In this document: one piece after another, positions 7,366 through 15,199 of the stretch
Numbering within the stretch: position 1 is the stretch's first letter
Layout of the letters: each line of letters begins with the position of its first letter
Assembly (NCBI GenBank): GCA_034111085.1
Contig: JAWUXZ010000066.1
Coordinates: 1 to 27,325 of the forward strand
Length of the DNA: 27,325 nucleotides
Direction of reading: 5' to 3'
Origin: Dinoroseobacter sp034111085
Lineage (GTDB): Bacteria > Pseudomonadota > Alphaproteobacteria > Rhodobacterales > Rhodobacteraceae
Notes under the pieces: generated by a model
What the model was told of the DNA's origin: nothing
Databases searched by the model: none
The model's input: only the letters and a program-made list of their open reading frames with translations
Translations under genes and position numbers: made by a program

Positions 7366-8466
7366 ATGTCCAATGCAGCCAAAGATACGTCCGCCAATGA
7401 CGACGTGCTCGCCTCCATCCGTCGGTTGGTGGCCGAAGAATCAGCGCGCGGTCAAACGGCGCCGACGCCTAGCGCGCCTGAGGTGCCGCAATCGCAGCCT
7501 GAGCCGGTCCCGCAATCCGATCCGTCCCAGCAAGGGCGCGTGTTACAGCGCCGCCGTACGTCTGAGGGCAGTGCAATTGTGGATCGCCAGTCGATCAATC
7601 GCGCAGCGCGGGCCAAACTGCTGCTGACCGATGACTTCCGGGTCGAGGATCTTGAGCGATGGGTTGATGAGGTCCCCGATCTTGAATTACCTCCCGAGGT
7701 CGAGGTCGAGGTCGAGGTCGAGTTTGAAGATGAAATGCCCGTGGTGGTTGCTGAGGTTCCGCTGACGGAACCCCGTATCCATGGACGCGGCGTTTATGAC
7801 GACGAAGATCAGGCGCGGATTTCCGAGGACATCGAGAGCTTTCTGAACGCGCCGGGTACTGTGGCGGATGTTACGCCCGAAACGATACCCGAACCGGAGG
7901 TCGAAGAGGCCCCGCTTGCGCAAGCACCAACCACACCGCAAGAAATGGCGTTCGAGGATATTCCAGACGCTGCGTTCTCGGCCAGTCCGGATCGTGCGGC
8001 CCGCCGTCGGGAAGCGACAGAGCGCGCGATGGCTGAGACCTCGCGGGCCTCTGCTGCGCGCCGCCTCCCTGTGGACCACGCCGAAGTCGAAGCAACTGCT
8101 GCTGATGCGCCTGAGGTCGCTGAAGTCGTGCCTGAAGAGTTCGATGTTGCGCCGCCAGCCGCCCCTATTCCGCCCAGGCGTGAGCCCGCCGTAATCGTCG
8201 AAGACAACCCTGCCTTGGCCAGCACCACCGTTGATCAGATTGAAGCCGCCGTGCAGGCCAGTCTTGCAGCGCTGGCTGAAACCGATGTGATGTCTGGCGG
8301 TGCCGAGCCTGAGTTGGTGCTGGATGAAGAGATGCTGCGCGAAATGGTATCCGAAATCGTGCGGCGCGAGCTACAAGGCTCGCTCGGCGAGCGGATTACG
8401 CGCAATGTGCGCAAGCTGGTGCGGCGCGAGATCTACCGTGCGCTCGAAACCCGCGATCTCGGCTAG
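7366..8466 (+). CDS. DUF2497 protein, PopZ-like polar organising protein
   Basis: This 366-residue protein has the PopZ architecture. A short N-terminal helix (DDVLASIRRLVAEESA, about residues 12-27) is followed by a long acidic, proline-rich, probably disordered middle. The C-terminal helical block (EEMLREMVSEIVRRELQG through VRKLVRREIYRALE) matches the oligomerisation region of DUF2497. In Caulobacter, PopZ forms a polar matrix that anchors ParB-parS and cell-cycle proteins. The middle region is longer than in Caulobacter PopZ and contains a perfect hexanucleotide repeat coding Glu-Val. The position after tolC agrees; in many alphaproteobacteria valS follows directly, but here valS lies 8 kb away on the other strand. 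The DUF2497 family call is strong. Polar scaffold function in this organism is inferred. Confidence 0.82.
   Translation: MSNAAKDTSANDDVLASIRRLVAEESARGQTAPTPSAPEVPQSQPEPVPQSDPSQQGRVLQRRRTSEGSAIVDRQSINRAARAKLLLTDDFRVEDLERWVDEVPDLELPPEVEVEVEVEFEDEMPVVVAEVPLTEPRIHGRGVYDDEDQARISEDIESFLNAPGTVADVTPETIPEPEVEEAPLAQAPTTPQEMAFEDIPDAAFSASPDRAARRREATERAMAETSRASAARRLPVDHAEVEATAADAPEVAEVVPEEFDVAPPAAPIPPRREPAVIVEDNPALASTTVDQIEAAVQASLAALAETDVMSGGAEPELVLDEEMLREMVSEIVRRELQGSLGERITRNVRKLVRREIYRALETRDLG
7696..7719 (+). repeat. GAGGTC hexanucleotide repeat inside the popZ-like gene
   Basis: Four perfect tandem copies of GAGGTC encode a Glu-Val run in the acidic linker, followed by a degenerate GAGTTT unit. Unit gain or loss would keep the reading frame and change only linker length and charge. 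Confidence 0.95.
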
Positions 8467-8490
8467 GTCGTTTTAAAACACCATGACAAC

Positions 8491-8521
8491 AAAAAAACGC
8501 GCCCCGGAAGGCGCGTTTTTC
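8491..8521. terminator. Bidirectional rho-independent terminator
   Basis: ACGCGCC (8497-8503) pairs with GGCGCGT (8510-8516) around a six-base loop, with seven A residues before and five T residues after the stem. It lies between the convergent popZ-like and DUF6280-like genes and can serve both. Confidence 0.9.
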
Positions 8522-8546
8522 GTATCTGCTATGGTAGGGCCTGCGC

Positions 8547-8861
8547 TTAGGCGGCTTCGGCTTGTTGGCTGCGGCGTTCGCTTTCTTCGCGCGACAGGGC
8601 CACAGATGTCCGCACGCCTTGGCTGACGAAGGACATCAGACCGCTGACCACACGCTCGTTCGGGTCGATACCCGCGCACGACAACACTTCGCGGCCATCG
8701 CGTGAGCGCGCCCAACGGGCGATCTGCTCGGGGCCATTCCCAAATTTCTTATCATCTGCAATCGCGTCATCCAAAGCGGCCAGCACGACGGCGGCAAATA
8801 ATTTGCGCGCGCGCTGTCCTTGCTCAAAGTTGAACGCCGATGCGTCTACGAATTCCGACAT
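8547..8861 (-). CDS. Small conserved protein (DUF6280-like)
   Basis: This 104-residue, soluble, mostly helical protein has the conserved-looking core RARKLFAAVVLAALDDAIAD, then GPEQIARWARSRDGREVLSC, AGIDPNERVV and GVRTSVALSREE. It resembles the DUF6280 family as I remember it from Rhodobacteraceae. That family has no known function. There is no signal peptide or membrane segment. It starts at ATG 8861 with AAGGAC upstream, ends at the shared terminator, and is divergent from efp. The WARSRDGREVL segment could be a nucleic-acid-facing or protein-binding surface, but this is a guess. Confidence 0.8.
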   Translation of the reverse strand: MSEFVDASAFNFEQGQRARKLFAAVVLAALDDAIADDKKFGNGPEQIARWARSRDGREVLSCAGIDPNERVVSGLMSFVSQGVRTSVALSREESERRSQQAEAA

Positions 8862-8952
8862 GGATCGTCCTTGCTTTATTGCTCTTGCGTTTCAGGCGTG
8901 AAGCGCAATATGCCTATTTTTCAGCGATTCGATATTGCGATCTCGGAATACC

Positions 8953-8975
8953 ACCTATGCGTTTAGCGCATAGGT
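8953..8975. promoter_or_regulatory. Perfect 9-bp inverted repeat in the efp upstream region
   Basis: ACCTATGCG and CGCATAGGT flank a five-base loop (TTTAG) in the 215-bp region between the DUF6280-like gene and efp. No T-tract follows, so it does not look like a terminator. An operator or a stable 5' leader hairpin of either transcript is more likely. The rest of the intergenic region shows nothing else I recognise. Confidence 0.5.
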
Positions 8976-9076
8976 CCATCTTGCAGCACCACTAGGGGTT
9001 TGTCTTGCCCCTCCCGGTCCTACGGGATATAGGCGCTGGCAGCTTCAGATCAACCTTTTTGCCATGGTTTTGCCAC

Positions 9077-9640
9077 ATGCCTAAGATCAACGGAAATGAA
9101 ATTCGTCCCAGCCATGTGCTGGAACATAATGGCGGTTTGTGGGCGGCTGTTAAAGTCGATCATGTCAAACCCGGTAAAGGGGGCGCGTTTGCCCAGGTGG
9201 AGTTGCGCAATCTGCGCAACGGCTCCAAATTGAACGAGCGCTTCCGTAGCGCCGACAAGGTGGAACGCGTACGGCTAGAACAAAAAGATCAACAATTTCT
9301 TTATGAGAACGACGGCATGCTCGTGTTCATGGACATTGTGACCTACGAGCAAATTGAGCTTCCCGCAGAGCTGCTCGGCGATCGCCGCCCGTTCTTGCAA
9401 GATGGCATGACCATTGTTGTGGAATTTCACGACGAGGAAGCGCTGAACGCGACGGTTCCTCAAAAGGTGATCTGCACGATCGTCGAGACAGAGCCGGTGG
9501 TCAAAGGCCAGACCGCCGCCAACAGCTTCAAGCCTGCGATCCTCGACAACGGCGTAAAAGTCATGGTGCCGCCCTTCGTGGGCCAAGACGAGAAGATCGT
9601 GGTGAACACCGAGACGATGGAATATTCTGAGCGCGCCTGA
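9077..9640 (+). CDS. efp: Translation elongation factor P
   Basis: EF-P enters the ribosomal E-site and relieves stalling at consecutive prolines. The 187-residue protein has the three-beta-barrel EF-P layout, with a KOW-like N-domain (residues 1 to about 65) and two OB domains. The modified residue is present as Lys34 in HVKPGKGGAF, the lysine that EpmA lysylates in gammaproteobacteria. No epmA/epmB is in this window. ATG 9077 (MPKINGNEIRP) gives normal EF-P length, although the ribosome site is weak. Two in-window genes with Pro-Pro or Pro-Pro-Pro runs (PcaC and the PopZ-like protein) are possible clients, which is only a suggestion. Confidence 0.98.
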   Translation: MPKINGNEIRPSHVLEHNGGLWAAVKVDHVKPGKGGAFAQVELRNLRNGSKLNERFRSADKVERVRLEQKDQQFLYENDGMLVFMDIVTYEQIELPAELLGDRRPFLQDGMTIVVEFHDEEALNATVPQKVICTIVETEPVVKGQTAANSFKPAILDNGVKVMVPPFVGQDEKIVVNTETMEYSERA

Positions 9641-9667
9641 ATTTGAGTATTTGGTCCTAGAAGAATT

Positions 9668-10420
9668 TTAGTCGGCGGAGGTCAGTGTGGCCTCCGCCGC
9701 TTTCATGTCAGGGCCGATGCGGTCAAAGCGCAGATAGGCCAGTGCGGCCCCCCCCGATTGGCTAAACAGCGTTCCAGCAGGCTTGCCGCCCGACGTGATT
9801 TCAGTCCCAATCGGCGCGCTCCCGTCGATCTGCACCCGTCGCAGCCCCTTTTTCAGGATTGTTTTAAGGTGCATCCGCGCGGTGACTTCTTGGCCAACAT
9901 AGCAGCCTTTGCGGAAATCCACGCCGCTGAGGCGCTCGAAATCCATCTCAAGAATGTAGCTGTCGTTCGGGATTAACTCGACGCCAGATTCCGGGATGCC
10001 GTGCGCCACACGCTGTGCCACCCAGTCAACATCGTGATCCGGGGTTGAGCCATCGTAGCACCGCCAGCCCATCGCAGGGTCACGCGGATCGACAACTGCG
10101 CCCACGGGCGCGTCGCCAAGCCCTCGTGTCACTGCGATCTCGGAGGCTTCGATCGAGACATCTGCGCGCAGCTTATACATGCTGAGGCGCTGGATCAGGC
10201 CCGCGGCCAAGGGTTCGGCCACATCCAGCAAGATACCCTCGCCGTCTTGGATCAAGAAGAAATCCGCCAGCTACTTGCCTTGCGGGGACAAAAACGCGGT
10301 GTAGACAACGCCTGCGTCCAGCCGTGTCAGATTATTGCTGACCAGCCCTTGCAGGAAATCAACACGGTCTGCGCCGGTGATCCGGAAGAGGCTGCGCGCG
10401 GGGTCGAGGGGATTGGTCAT
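9668..10420 (-). pseudogene. ygfZ: YgfZ/GcvT-like folate-binding protein gene interrupted by one amber codon
   Basis: YgfZ proteins bind tetrahydrofolate and support Fe-S enzyme maturation, including MiaB. The family signature KGCYVGQE is intact, with matching N- and C-terminal regions. Reading from ATG 10420 (MTNPLDPARSLFRITGADR...) the frame is uninterrupted except for a TAG at codon 50 (10271-10273), inside SPQGK-stop-LADFF, where a tyrosine or similar residue would be expected. Without it the protein would be 249 residues, a normal size. Reinitiation at TTG 10255 would give 195 residues lacking the folate-binding N-terminal part. It is either a recent nonsense mutation, a sequencing error, or a readthrough site. 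The start lies 67 bp from the divergent glycosyltransferase. Confidence 0.88.
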
Positions 10421-10487
10421 CGAGGTCTCCCAATTTCTGGCTCAAGCACATATAGGGGTTGGACACAGACACAACACCCCGTCAATC

Positions 10488-11174
10488 ATGCCCGTTCTCG
10501 CGCCCCTTACGATCATCATCCCGACCTTGAACGCCGCAAGCGCATTGCCTGCGACGCTGGACGCTCTGCTGGAGGGCGTTTGGGAAGGCGTCGTGCGCAA
10601 AGTGATCCTCAGTGATGGTGGATCGCAGGATGGCACGTATCAACTGTCCGAGGCCGTAGGTGCCGAATGGATCAGCGGCGCGCCGGGGCGCGGTGGGCAG
10701 ATCGCGCGCGCCGCGTTTGCGACGCAAACCCCGTGGATCATGGTCCTGCACGCCGATACCGTTCTGGACGCAGGCTGGACTGAGGCGGTGAAAACCGCGT
10801 TTGCTGAGCCGAACGCCGCGCATCACTTTCGGCTAGCTTTTGACGTTGCTGGCGTGGTGCCAATGAGTGTGGCGGGCTGGGCGAATTGGCGCGCGCGGGG
10901 GCTTGGCCTGCCCTACGGGGATCAAGGCCTGCTGATCCACCGCGATTTGCTGGATGCGGTGGGCGGCATGCCTGATTTACCACTGATGGAGGACGTGGCT
11001 TTGGCGCGCGCCCTAAAAGGCAAGCACTGCCAGATGCAGACCCGTGCTGTGACCTCGGCTGCAAAGTTCGTGCGTGACGGCTGGGTGCGGCGCGGGGCAC
11101 GCAACCTGACCTTATTGGCGAGGTACTTCGCGGGGGCCGATCCGGTGAAGCTGGCAAAGGCGTATCGGCGCTAG
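10488..11174 (+). CDS. Family 2 glycosyltransferase (TIGR04283-like)
   Basis: The 228-residue protein has a GT-A fold typical of GT2: the N-terminal TIIIPTLNAASALP strand-loop, a nucleotide-binding Asp43 with DGGSQDGT, and the metal-binding HAD triplet at residues 88-90 in place of DXD. A LPLMEDVALARAL segment near residue 170 supplies the usual acidic catalytic residue. There is no membrane segment. Its shape resembles the TIGR04283 group, which some databases link to arsenosugar synthesis, but the usual partner (TIGR04282) and arsenic genes are absent here, so substrate and product are unknown. It starts at ATG 10488, divergent from ygfZ, and ends sharing 4 bp (CTAG) with the convergent ABC transporter gene. 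Confidence 0.85.
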   Translation: MPVLAPLTIIIPTLNAASALPATLDALLEGVWEGVVRKVILSDGGSQDGTYQLSEAVGAEWISGAPGRGGQIARAAFATQTPWIMVLHADTVLDAGWTEAVKTAFAEPNAAHHFRLAFDVAGVVPMSVAGWANWRARGLGLPYGDQGLLIHRDLLDAVGGMPDLPLMEDVALARALKGKHCQMQTRAVTSAAKFVRDGWVRRGARNLTLLARYFAGADPVKLAKAYRR

Positions 11175-12934
11175 GCTTCGTCGCTGGCAAATTGCAATGC
11201 GTGCAGGGCCGCATAGGCCCCGCGCTTGGCGATCAGTTCAGCATGTGTGCCCTGCTCGATCACAACGCCCCGGTCCATCACCACGATCTTATCTGCCGCG
11301 CGAATGGTCGAAAGCCTATGTGCGATTACCAGCGTCGTGCGGCCCGCTGACAGGCGGTCTAGAGCGGTCTGAACGACTGCCTCGGATTCTGCATCGAGCG
11401 CGCTCGTGGCCTCGTCCAGCAGCAGTACGGGAGCGTCGCGTAGAAGCGCGCGCGCGATCGCAACCCGCTGACGTTGACCGCCAGACAGGGCCGAACCGCG
11501 AGGTCCCGCTGCACTATCCAAGCCGTTTGGTAGCTTCGGTAGGAACTCGGCCACATGGGCGTCGTCTAGTGCTGCGTGTAACCGTGTCTCGTCCGGAGCG
11601 TCCATGCCCAGCAGAATATTGTCGCGCAAGGTCTCGTCGAACAGCAGCGCATCTTGGGTCACCACAGAAAACTGCGCGCGTAGATCTTGAAGTGCCAGCG
11701 TCTCGATGCGCGCGCCGCCCAGCGTGATGGCACCTGATTTTGGGTCCACCAACCGCGTCAGCGCATTGAAGATCGTGGACTTACCCGCGCCGGATGCACC
11801 AACCAGCGCGGTGGTCTGTCCCGGCTCAGCCGTAAACGAGCATCCACGCAACACGGGCGCGTCGTCATAGGCCAGATGCACGTCCTCGAACGCGATGCGG
11901 TGGGTCGCTGGCACGGGGGCAGGGGAGGCGGGTGAGGTGATGCTTGGGCGCAAGTCGTAAAGCCCGTAAACCCGGTCCAGTGCGGCGGCCACAGCCTGCC
12001 AGAGCCCCGATATCATGCCGAGGCGGCGCAACGGCTCAAACATCAGTGCCATCGCGGTGAAAAAGGACATGAACTCGCCCACGGTCTTCTCGCCGGCGAT
12101 GATCTCGCGGCCGCCAAAATAGAGCACGCCCAGAAAGCCAATCCCGGTCATCACGTCGATCAGGCCGGGGATCAGCGCTTTGCCCAAAGCGGCTTGGGTT
12201 TCCGTCTCAATGCGGGTTCCAAGCAGCGCGTCGTAGCGCTTGGATTGCCCACGCTCCAACCGGTTCAGCTTGATCTGGGCGATGCCATGGAAAATCTCGT
12301 CCAGCCGGGTGGACATGGCGGCGGCAATTTCGCGCGCAGTTCGGACCCGGTCGCGGGTATAGCGCTGCGCAAGTGCAGAAGGCGCGATCAGCACAGGCAC
12401 GCCCAGCAGCGCTACCAGCGTCCACATCGGGTCGATCCAGATCGCCACGCCAAGCAGGGATAAAACGCCGACGACATCGCGGCCGAGCCCGGTTATGATC
12501 GCAGCACCTGCCTCCTTCATGGTCATCACGTCGCCTTGGACACGCTCTATCAACTGACCCGGCGGGTGGGTCTGGTGGAACCGCCCATCAAGGCTCATGA
12601 CGTGGCTTAGGACGCCCGATTGCAGGCGGCCAGCACCCGTTTCGATCGCACGGGTCAGCAGCACTTTTTGGCCAACACTGGCGATACCGCGAATGACAAA
12701 CAGGCCAAGAATCGCGAGCCCCACCCACCAAAGTGCGCCCATGTCGCCTGCAACGAAAACCTGATCAAACATCGGGCGCAGCAGGTAGCTGAGCGCACCA
12801 AGCATCCCGCCTTCGATAGCCATCAAGAACAGCGCTGAGAAGATGAGCGTTTTGCGCGCAGACAGCGCATCGCACCACACACGGCGCGCGAGAACGCGTC
12901 CCGGAAGGCCGCCGTTCTCGGATAAATCTGTCAT
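11171..12934 (-). CDS. MsbA-like ABC exporter (fused permease and ATPase)
   Basis: The 587-residue half-transporter acts as a homodimer in the inner membrane, exporting lipids or other hydrophobic compounds with ATP. An N-terminal six-helix ABC_membrane domain (about residues 25-320) is followed by an ATPase domain with Walker A GASGAGKST (379-387), ABC signature LSGGQ (483-487), Walker B VLLLDE (503-508) and the H-loop AHRLS. The layout is that of MsbA, the lipid A-core flippase, but multidrug or glycan exporters look alike, so the substrate is open. The start overlaps the stop of the upstream phosphatase gene by 4 bp (ATGA), so the two are co-translated. The 3' end shares 4 bp with the convergent glycosyltransferase gene. 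Confidence 0.93.
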   Translation of the reverse strand: MTDLSENGGLPGRVLARRVWCDALSARKTLIFSALFLMAIEGGMLGALSYLLRPMFDQVFVAGDMGALWWVGLAILGLFVIRGIASVGQKVLLTRAIETGAGRLQSGVLSHVMSLDGRFHQTHPPGQLIERVQGDVMTMKEAGAAIITGLGRDVVGVLSLLGVAIWIDPMWTLVALLGVPVLIAPSALAQRYTRDRVRTAREIAAAMSTRLDEIFHGIAQIKLNRLERGQSKRYDALLGTRIETETQAALGKALIPGLIDVMTGIGFLGVLYFGGREIIAGEKTVGEFMSFFTAMALMFEPLRRLGMISGLWQAVAAALDRVYGLYDLRPSITSPASPAPVPATHRIAFEDVHLAYDDAPVLRGCSFTAEPGQTTALVGASGAGKSTIFNALTRLVDPKSGAITLGGARIETLALQDLRAQFSVVTQDALLFDETLRDNILLGMDAPDETRLHAALDDAHVAEFLPKLPNGLDSAAGPRGSALSGGQRQRVAIARALLRDAPVLLLDEATSALDAESEAVVQTALDRLSAGRTTLVIAHRLSTIRAADKIVVMDRGVVIEQGTHAELIAKRGAYAALHALQFASDEA

Positions 12935-13617
12935 GACTTAGCGCGTTTGCGCGCAAAACTGGCAGCAAGCGCGTCGGCGTCATACTCGGTGGTTATCCAG
13001 TCTTCCATCGAGATCGCTTCACGGGCGTTCCGTTCGGCATAAACCTCAAACAGATGATCACAGACCCCGGTTTTGGAGTTCTTCAGGTGGACATAGCGGA
13101 TCGACAGATGCTTTTGCGCCTGCTCCGCCGTGTCGCCCATAATCACAACGCGGTAGAGCGCAGAGGCAAGTCCGGCCCGATCCGCCCCAGATTTGCAGTG
13201 CATGAGGAACGGTTTATCCAAGGTCTTGAACGCCGCGATCAACTCCAGCAGTCGCTCGCGTGCAATCGGTTTGCGCGCTTCCAGCGGGATCGTCGCCATG
13301 GTCATGCCGTTGAGTCGCGTCGCTTCCTCGGCAAACAAGTAATGCGAATGCGGGCTGACACCACGCAGGTTCAAGATCGTCTTGATGCCCTGCTTTGCAA
13401 GCGCTTCATAGCGCGCTGGATCGGGCTGGTTGGACCGAAATACCCCCGGTGCCACCTCGTCGAAATTGGTCCACAGTTTGCGCAGAAACGCATGGTCAAA
13501 TATTTGGAAATCCCAGTTGGCACGGCGGCGCATCTCAGGCGTGGAAATATCATCGCCAAAAGAGGACCGCAGGGCCACTTCCCACTGCTTTAACTTACGT
13601 TCGATCATGGTTTTCAT
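12931..13617 (-). CDS. Tyrosine/dual-specificity phosphatase-like protein
   Basis: The 228-residue protein carries the Cys-dependent phosphatase P-loop HCKSGADR (His140, Cys141, Arg147; HCX5R). A WPD-like acidic loop may lie near LEARKP (about 112-117). An upstream strand, GVFRSNQPDPARYEALAKQG, is typical of the DSP/DUF442 group (COG2365 type). The substrate may be a phosphoprotein, phosphoinositide or phosphosugar. I chose ATG 13617 (MKTMIERKL), with GGAG 11 bases upstream; a longer frame to 13752 runs into the divergent gene's promoter and lacks family character. It is the first gene of a two-gene operon with the ABC exporter, which suggests the phosphatase acts in the same envelope process. 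This is inference. Confidence 0.85.
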   Translation of the reverse strand: MKTMIERKLKQWEVALRSSFGDDISTPEMRRRANWDFQIFDHAFLRKLWTNFDEVAPGVFRSNQPDPARYEALAKQGIKTILNLRGVSPHSHYLFAEEATRLNGMTMATIPLEARKPIARERLLELIAAFKTLDKPFLMHCKSGADRAGLASALYRVVIMGDTAEQAQKHLSIRYVHLKNSKTGVCDHLFEVYAERNAREAISMEDWITTEYDADALAASFARKRAKS

Positions 13618-13750
13618 CTTGCAGGAGGCTCCGATCGGCGGTGGCTCGGGTCCTAGCGCGAAAGCGCGGGGGAGGGCAAGCTGGCGCGGATTGACGGGCG
13701 CCAGCCGCCCGGCTACCTCGGAGGCGTCCTCTACTCTTGGAAAGTCCCGC

Positions 13751-14959
13751 ATGTCTCTTGCCCATGGTCGCCCCTATCTCGCCATTCCCGGTCCCTCGGT
13801 TGCCCCTGATCGCGTACTGCAAGCAATGCACCGACCGTCGCCGAATATCTATGCGGGCGAGCTGCCGGACCTGACGGCTTCGTTGGTGCCGGACCTGAAG
13901 GGCGTGGCGAAAACCGAAGGGCATGTGGCAATGTACATCGGCAATGGGCATGCCGCTTGGGAAGCATCCCTCGCCAATGTGCTGGCACCGGGCGACGTTG
14001 CGCTGGCGCTGCCTACGGGCCGCTTCGGACATGGCTGGGCCGAGATGGCGCGCCGGATTGGGATCGAGATTGATGTGATCGATTTCGGCAATCAGTCCGA
14101 CATTGATTTTGCCCGTGTTGAGGCCGCATTGCGCGCTGACAAAACTGGCCGCATCAAGGCAATCTTAGCGGTTCAGGTCGATACTTCAACGTCCGTCAAA
14201 AACGACATCCAGGGGCTGCGCCGGGTGCTCGACATGGTTGGGCATGACGCATTGCTGACGGTCGATTCGATTGCCTGTCTGGGTGTGGACGAGATGCATA
14301 TGGACGCGTGGGGCGTCGACATTTGCCTCACGGGAAGCCAGAAAGGCCTGATGACACCGGCCGGAATGGCTTTTGTGTTCTTCAACGACAAGGCCGCCGA
14401 GGTTCGCGCCAAAATGGAGCGCGTCTCTAGCTATTGGGACTGGACCCCGCGCGCGCATCCTGAAGAGTTCTTTCAGTACTTCTTCGGCACCGCGCCGACG
14501 CATCACATCTACGGACTGCGCGAGGCGCTGAATATGTTGGTCCATGAAGAGGGCGTTGAGGCGGCTTGGGCGCGTCACGCGGTACTCGCCCGCGCGGTTT
14601 GGGCCGCATTCGATGTTTGGGCGCACCCAGAAGGGCTGGCGTTGAACATCAAAGACCCGGCAAAGCGCAGCAACGCAGTTACATCTGCCAGCGCGCCTGC
14701 TCCGAAAGCGACGGAGCTGCGCGAGTTTATGGAGCGCGAAATTGGCGTCACCCTCGGCATCGGGATCGGCATGGCCCCGGGGGCCGATGATCCGGCGTGG
14801 CACGGCTATTTCCGCATCGGCCATATGGGGCACGTGAACCCGCATATGCTGCTGGGTGTGCTCGGCGGGATGGAAGCTGGACTGCAAGCACTGGGCATTC
14901 CGCATCAAGCAGGCGGCGTGACGGCTGCGGCAAGCGTGATTGCTGAGGCAACCTCTTAG
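13751..14959 (+). CDS. Class V PLP aminotransferase, alanine/serine-glyoxylate type
   Basis: The 402-residue enzyme is a fold-type I aminotransferase of the AGAT/SGAT group (COG0075), which transfers amino groups from serine or alanine to glyoxylate. Visible features are the N-terminal PYLAIPGPS segment, a cofactor-binding GNGHAAWE stretch, the aspartate-bearing VDSIACLG, the Schiff-base lysine Lys198 in TGSQKGL, and a conserved C-terminal YFRIGHMGH. ATG 13751 has GGAAAG upstream; the open frame begins at 13430 but that part overlaps the divergent phosphatase gene. The exact donor (serine versus alanine) cannot be read from the sequence. No serine-cycle genes lie alongside. Confidence 0.88.
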   Translation: MSLAHGRPYLAIPGPSVAPDRVLQAMHRPSPNIYAGELPDLTASLVPDLKGVAKTEGHVAMYIGNGHAAWEASLANVLAPGDVALALPTGRFGHGWAEMARRIGIEIDVIDFGNQSDIDFARVEAALRADKTGRIKAILAVQVDTSTSVKNDIQGLRRVLDMVGHDALLTVDSIACLGVDEMHMDAWGVDICLTGSQKGLMTPAGMAFVFFNDKAAEVRAKMERVSSYWDWTPRAHPEEFFQYFFGTAPTHHIYGLREALNMLVHEEGVEAAWARHAVLARAVWAAFDVWAHPEGLALNIKDPAKRSNAVTSASAPAPKATELREFMEREIGVTLGIGIGMAPGADDPAWHGYFRIGHMGHVNPHMLLGVLGGMEAGLQALGIPHQAGGVTAAASVIAEATS

Positions 14960-15147
14960 CGGATCTTGGCGCGCCGGATGTTGTTGAGGCCACGTGCTGC
15001 CAGCCAGCCGACGATAAGCGCCGGCCAGAACCCTGCGAGTACGGCGAAAGTGACCAAGCCCATGAACAAGATGACCCACGCGCAGACGAGGAACGCGTCG
15101 GTGTAGTCTTCGACCTGGCCGATATTGCTGTAGTCGTAGTCGCGCAT
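14956..15147 (-). CDS. Small membrane protein, two predicted helices
   Basis: This 63-residue protein has an acidic, tyrosine-rich N-terminus (MRDYDYSNIGQVEDYTD) followed by two adjoining hydrophobic stretches (about residues 18-36 and 38-54) and a basic C-terminus. That fits an inner membrane hairpin with the basic end inside. The ribosome site GGAGAG is 7-8 bases before ATG 15147, and codon use matches neighbours, so it is probably real. The stop shares 4 bp with the convergent aminotransferase stop. It follows the HisC-like gene by 52 bp on the same strand. I do not recognise the family. Confidence 0.6.
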   Translation of the reverse strand: MRDYDYSNIGQVEDYTDAFLVCAWVILFMGLVTFAVLAGFWPALIVGWLAARGLNNIRRAKIR

Positions 15148-15199
15148 GGGGCCGCTCTCCGCCTATCTGCCGAAAAGCGTAACGCATCTGGGCGAAACG

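Noticed and set aside
10488..11174. Arsenosugar biosynthesis locus
   Set aside because: Only a TIGR04283-like glycosyltransferase is present; no arsM, TIGR04282 partner or other arsenic genes are nearby.
14186..15187. 333-codon open frame on the minus strand opposite the class V aminotransferase
   Set aside because: It lies wholly antisense to a strongly supported enzyme gene and the small membrane protein, is rich in Arg/His/Ala as expected for a shadow frame, and has no recognisable domain.
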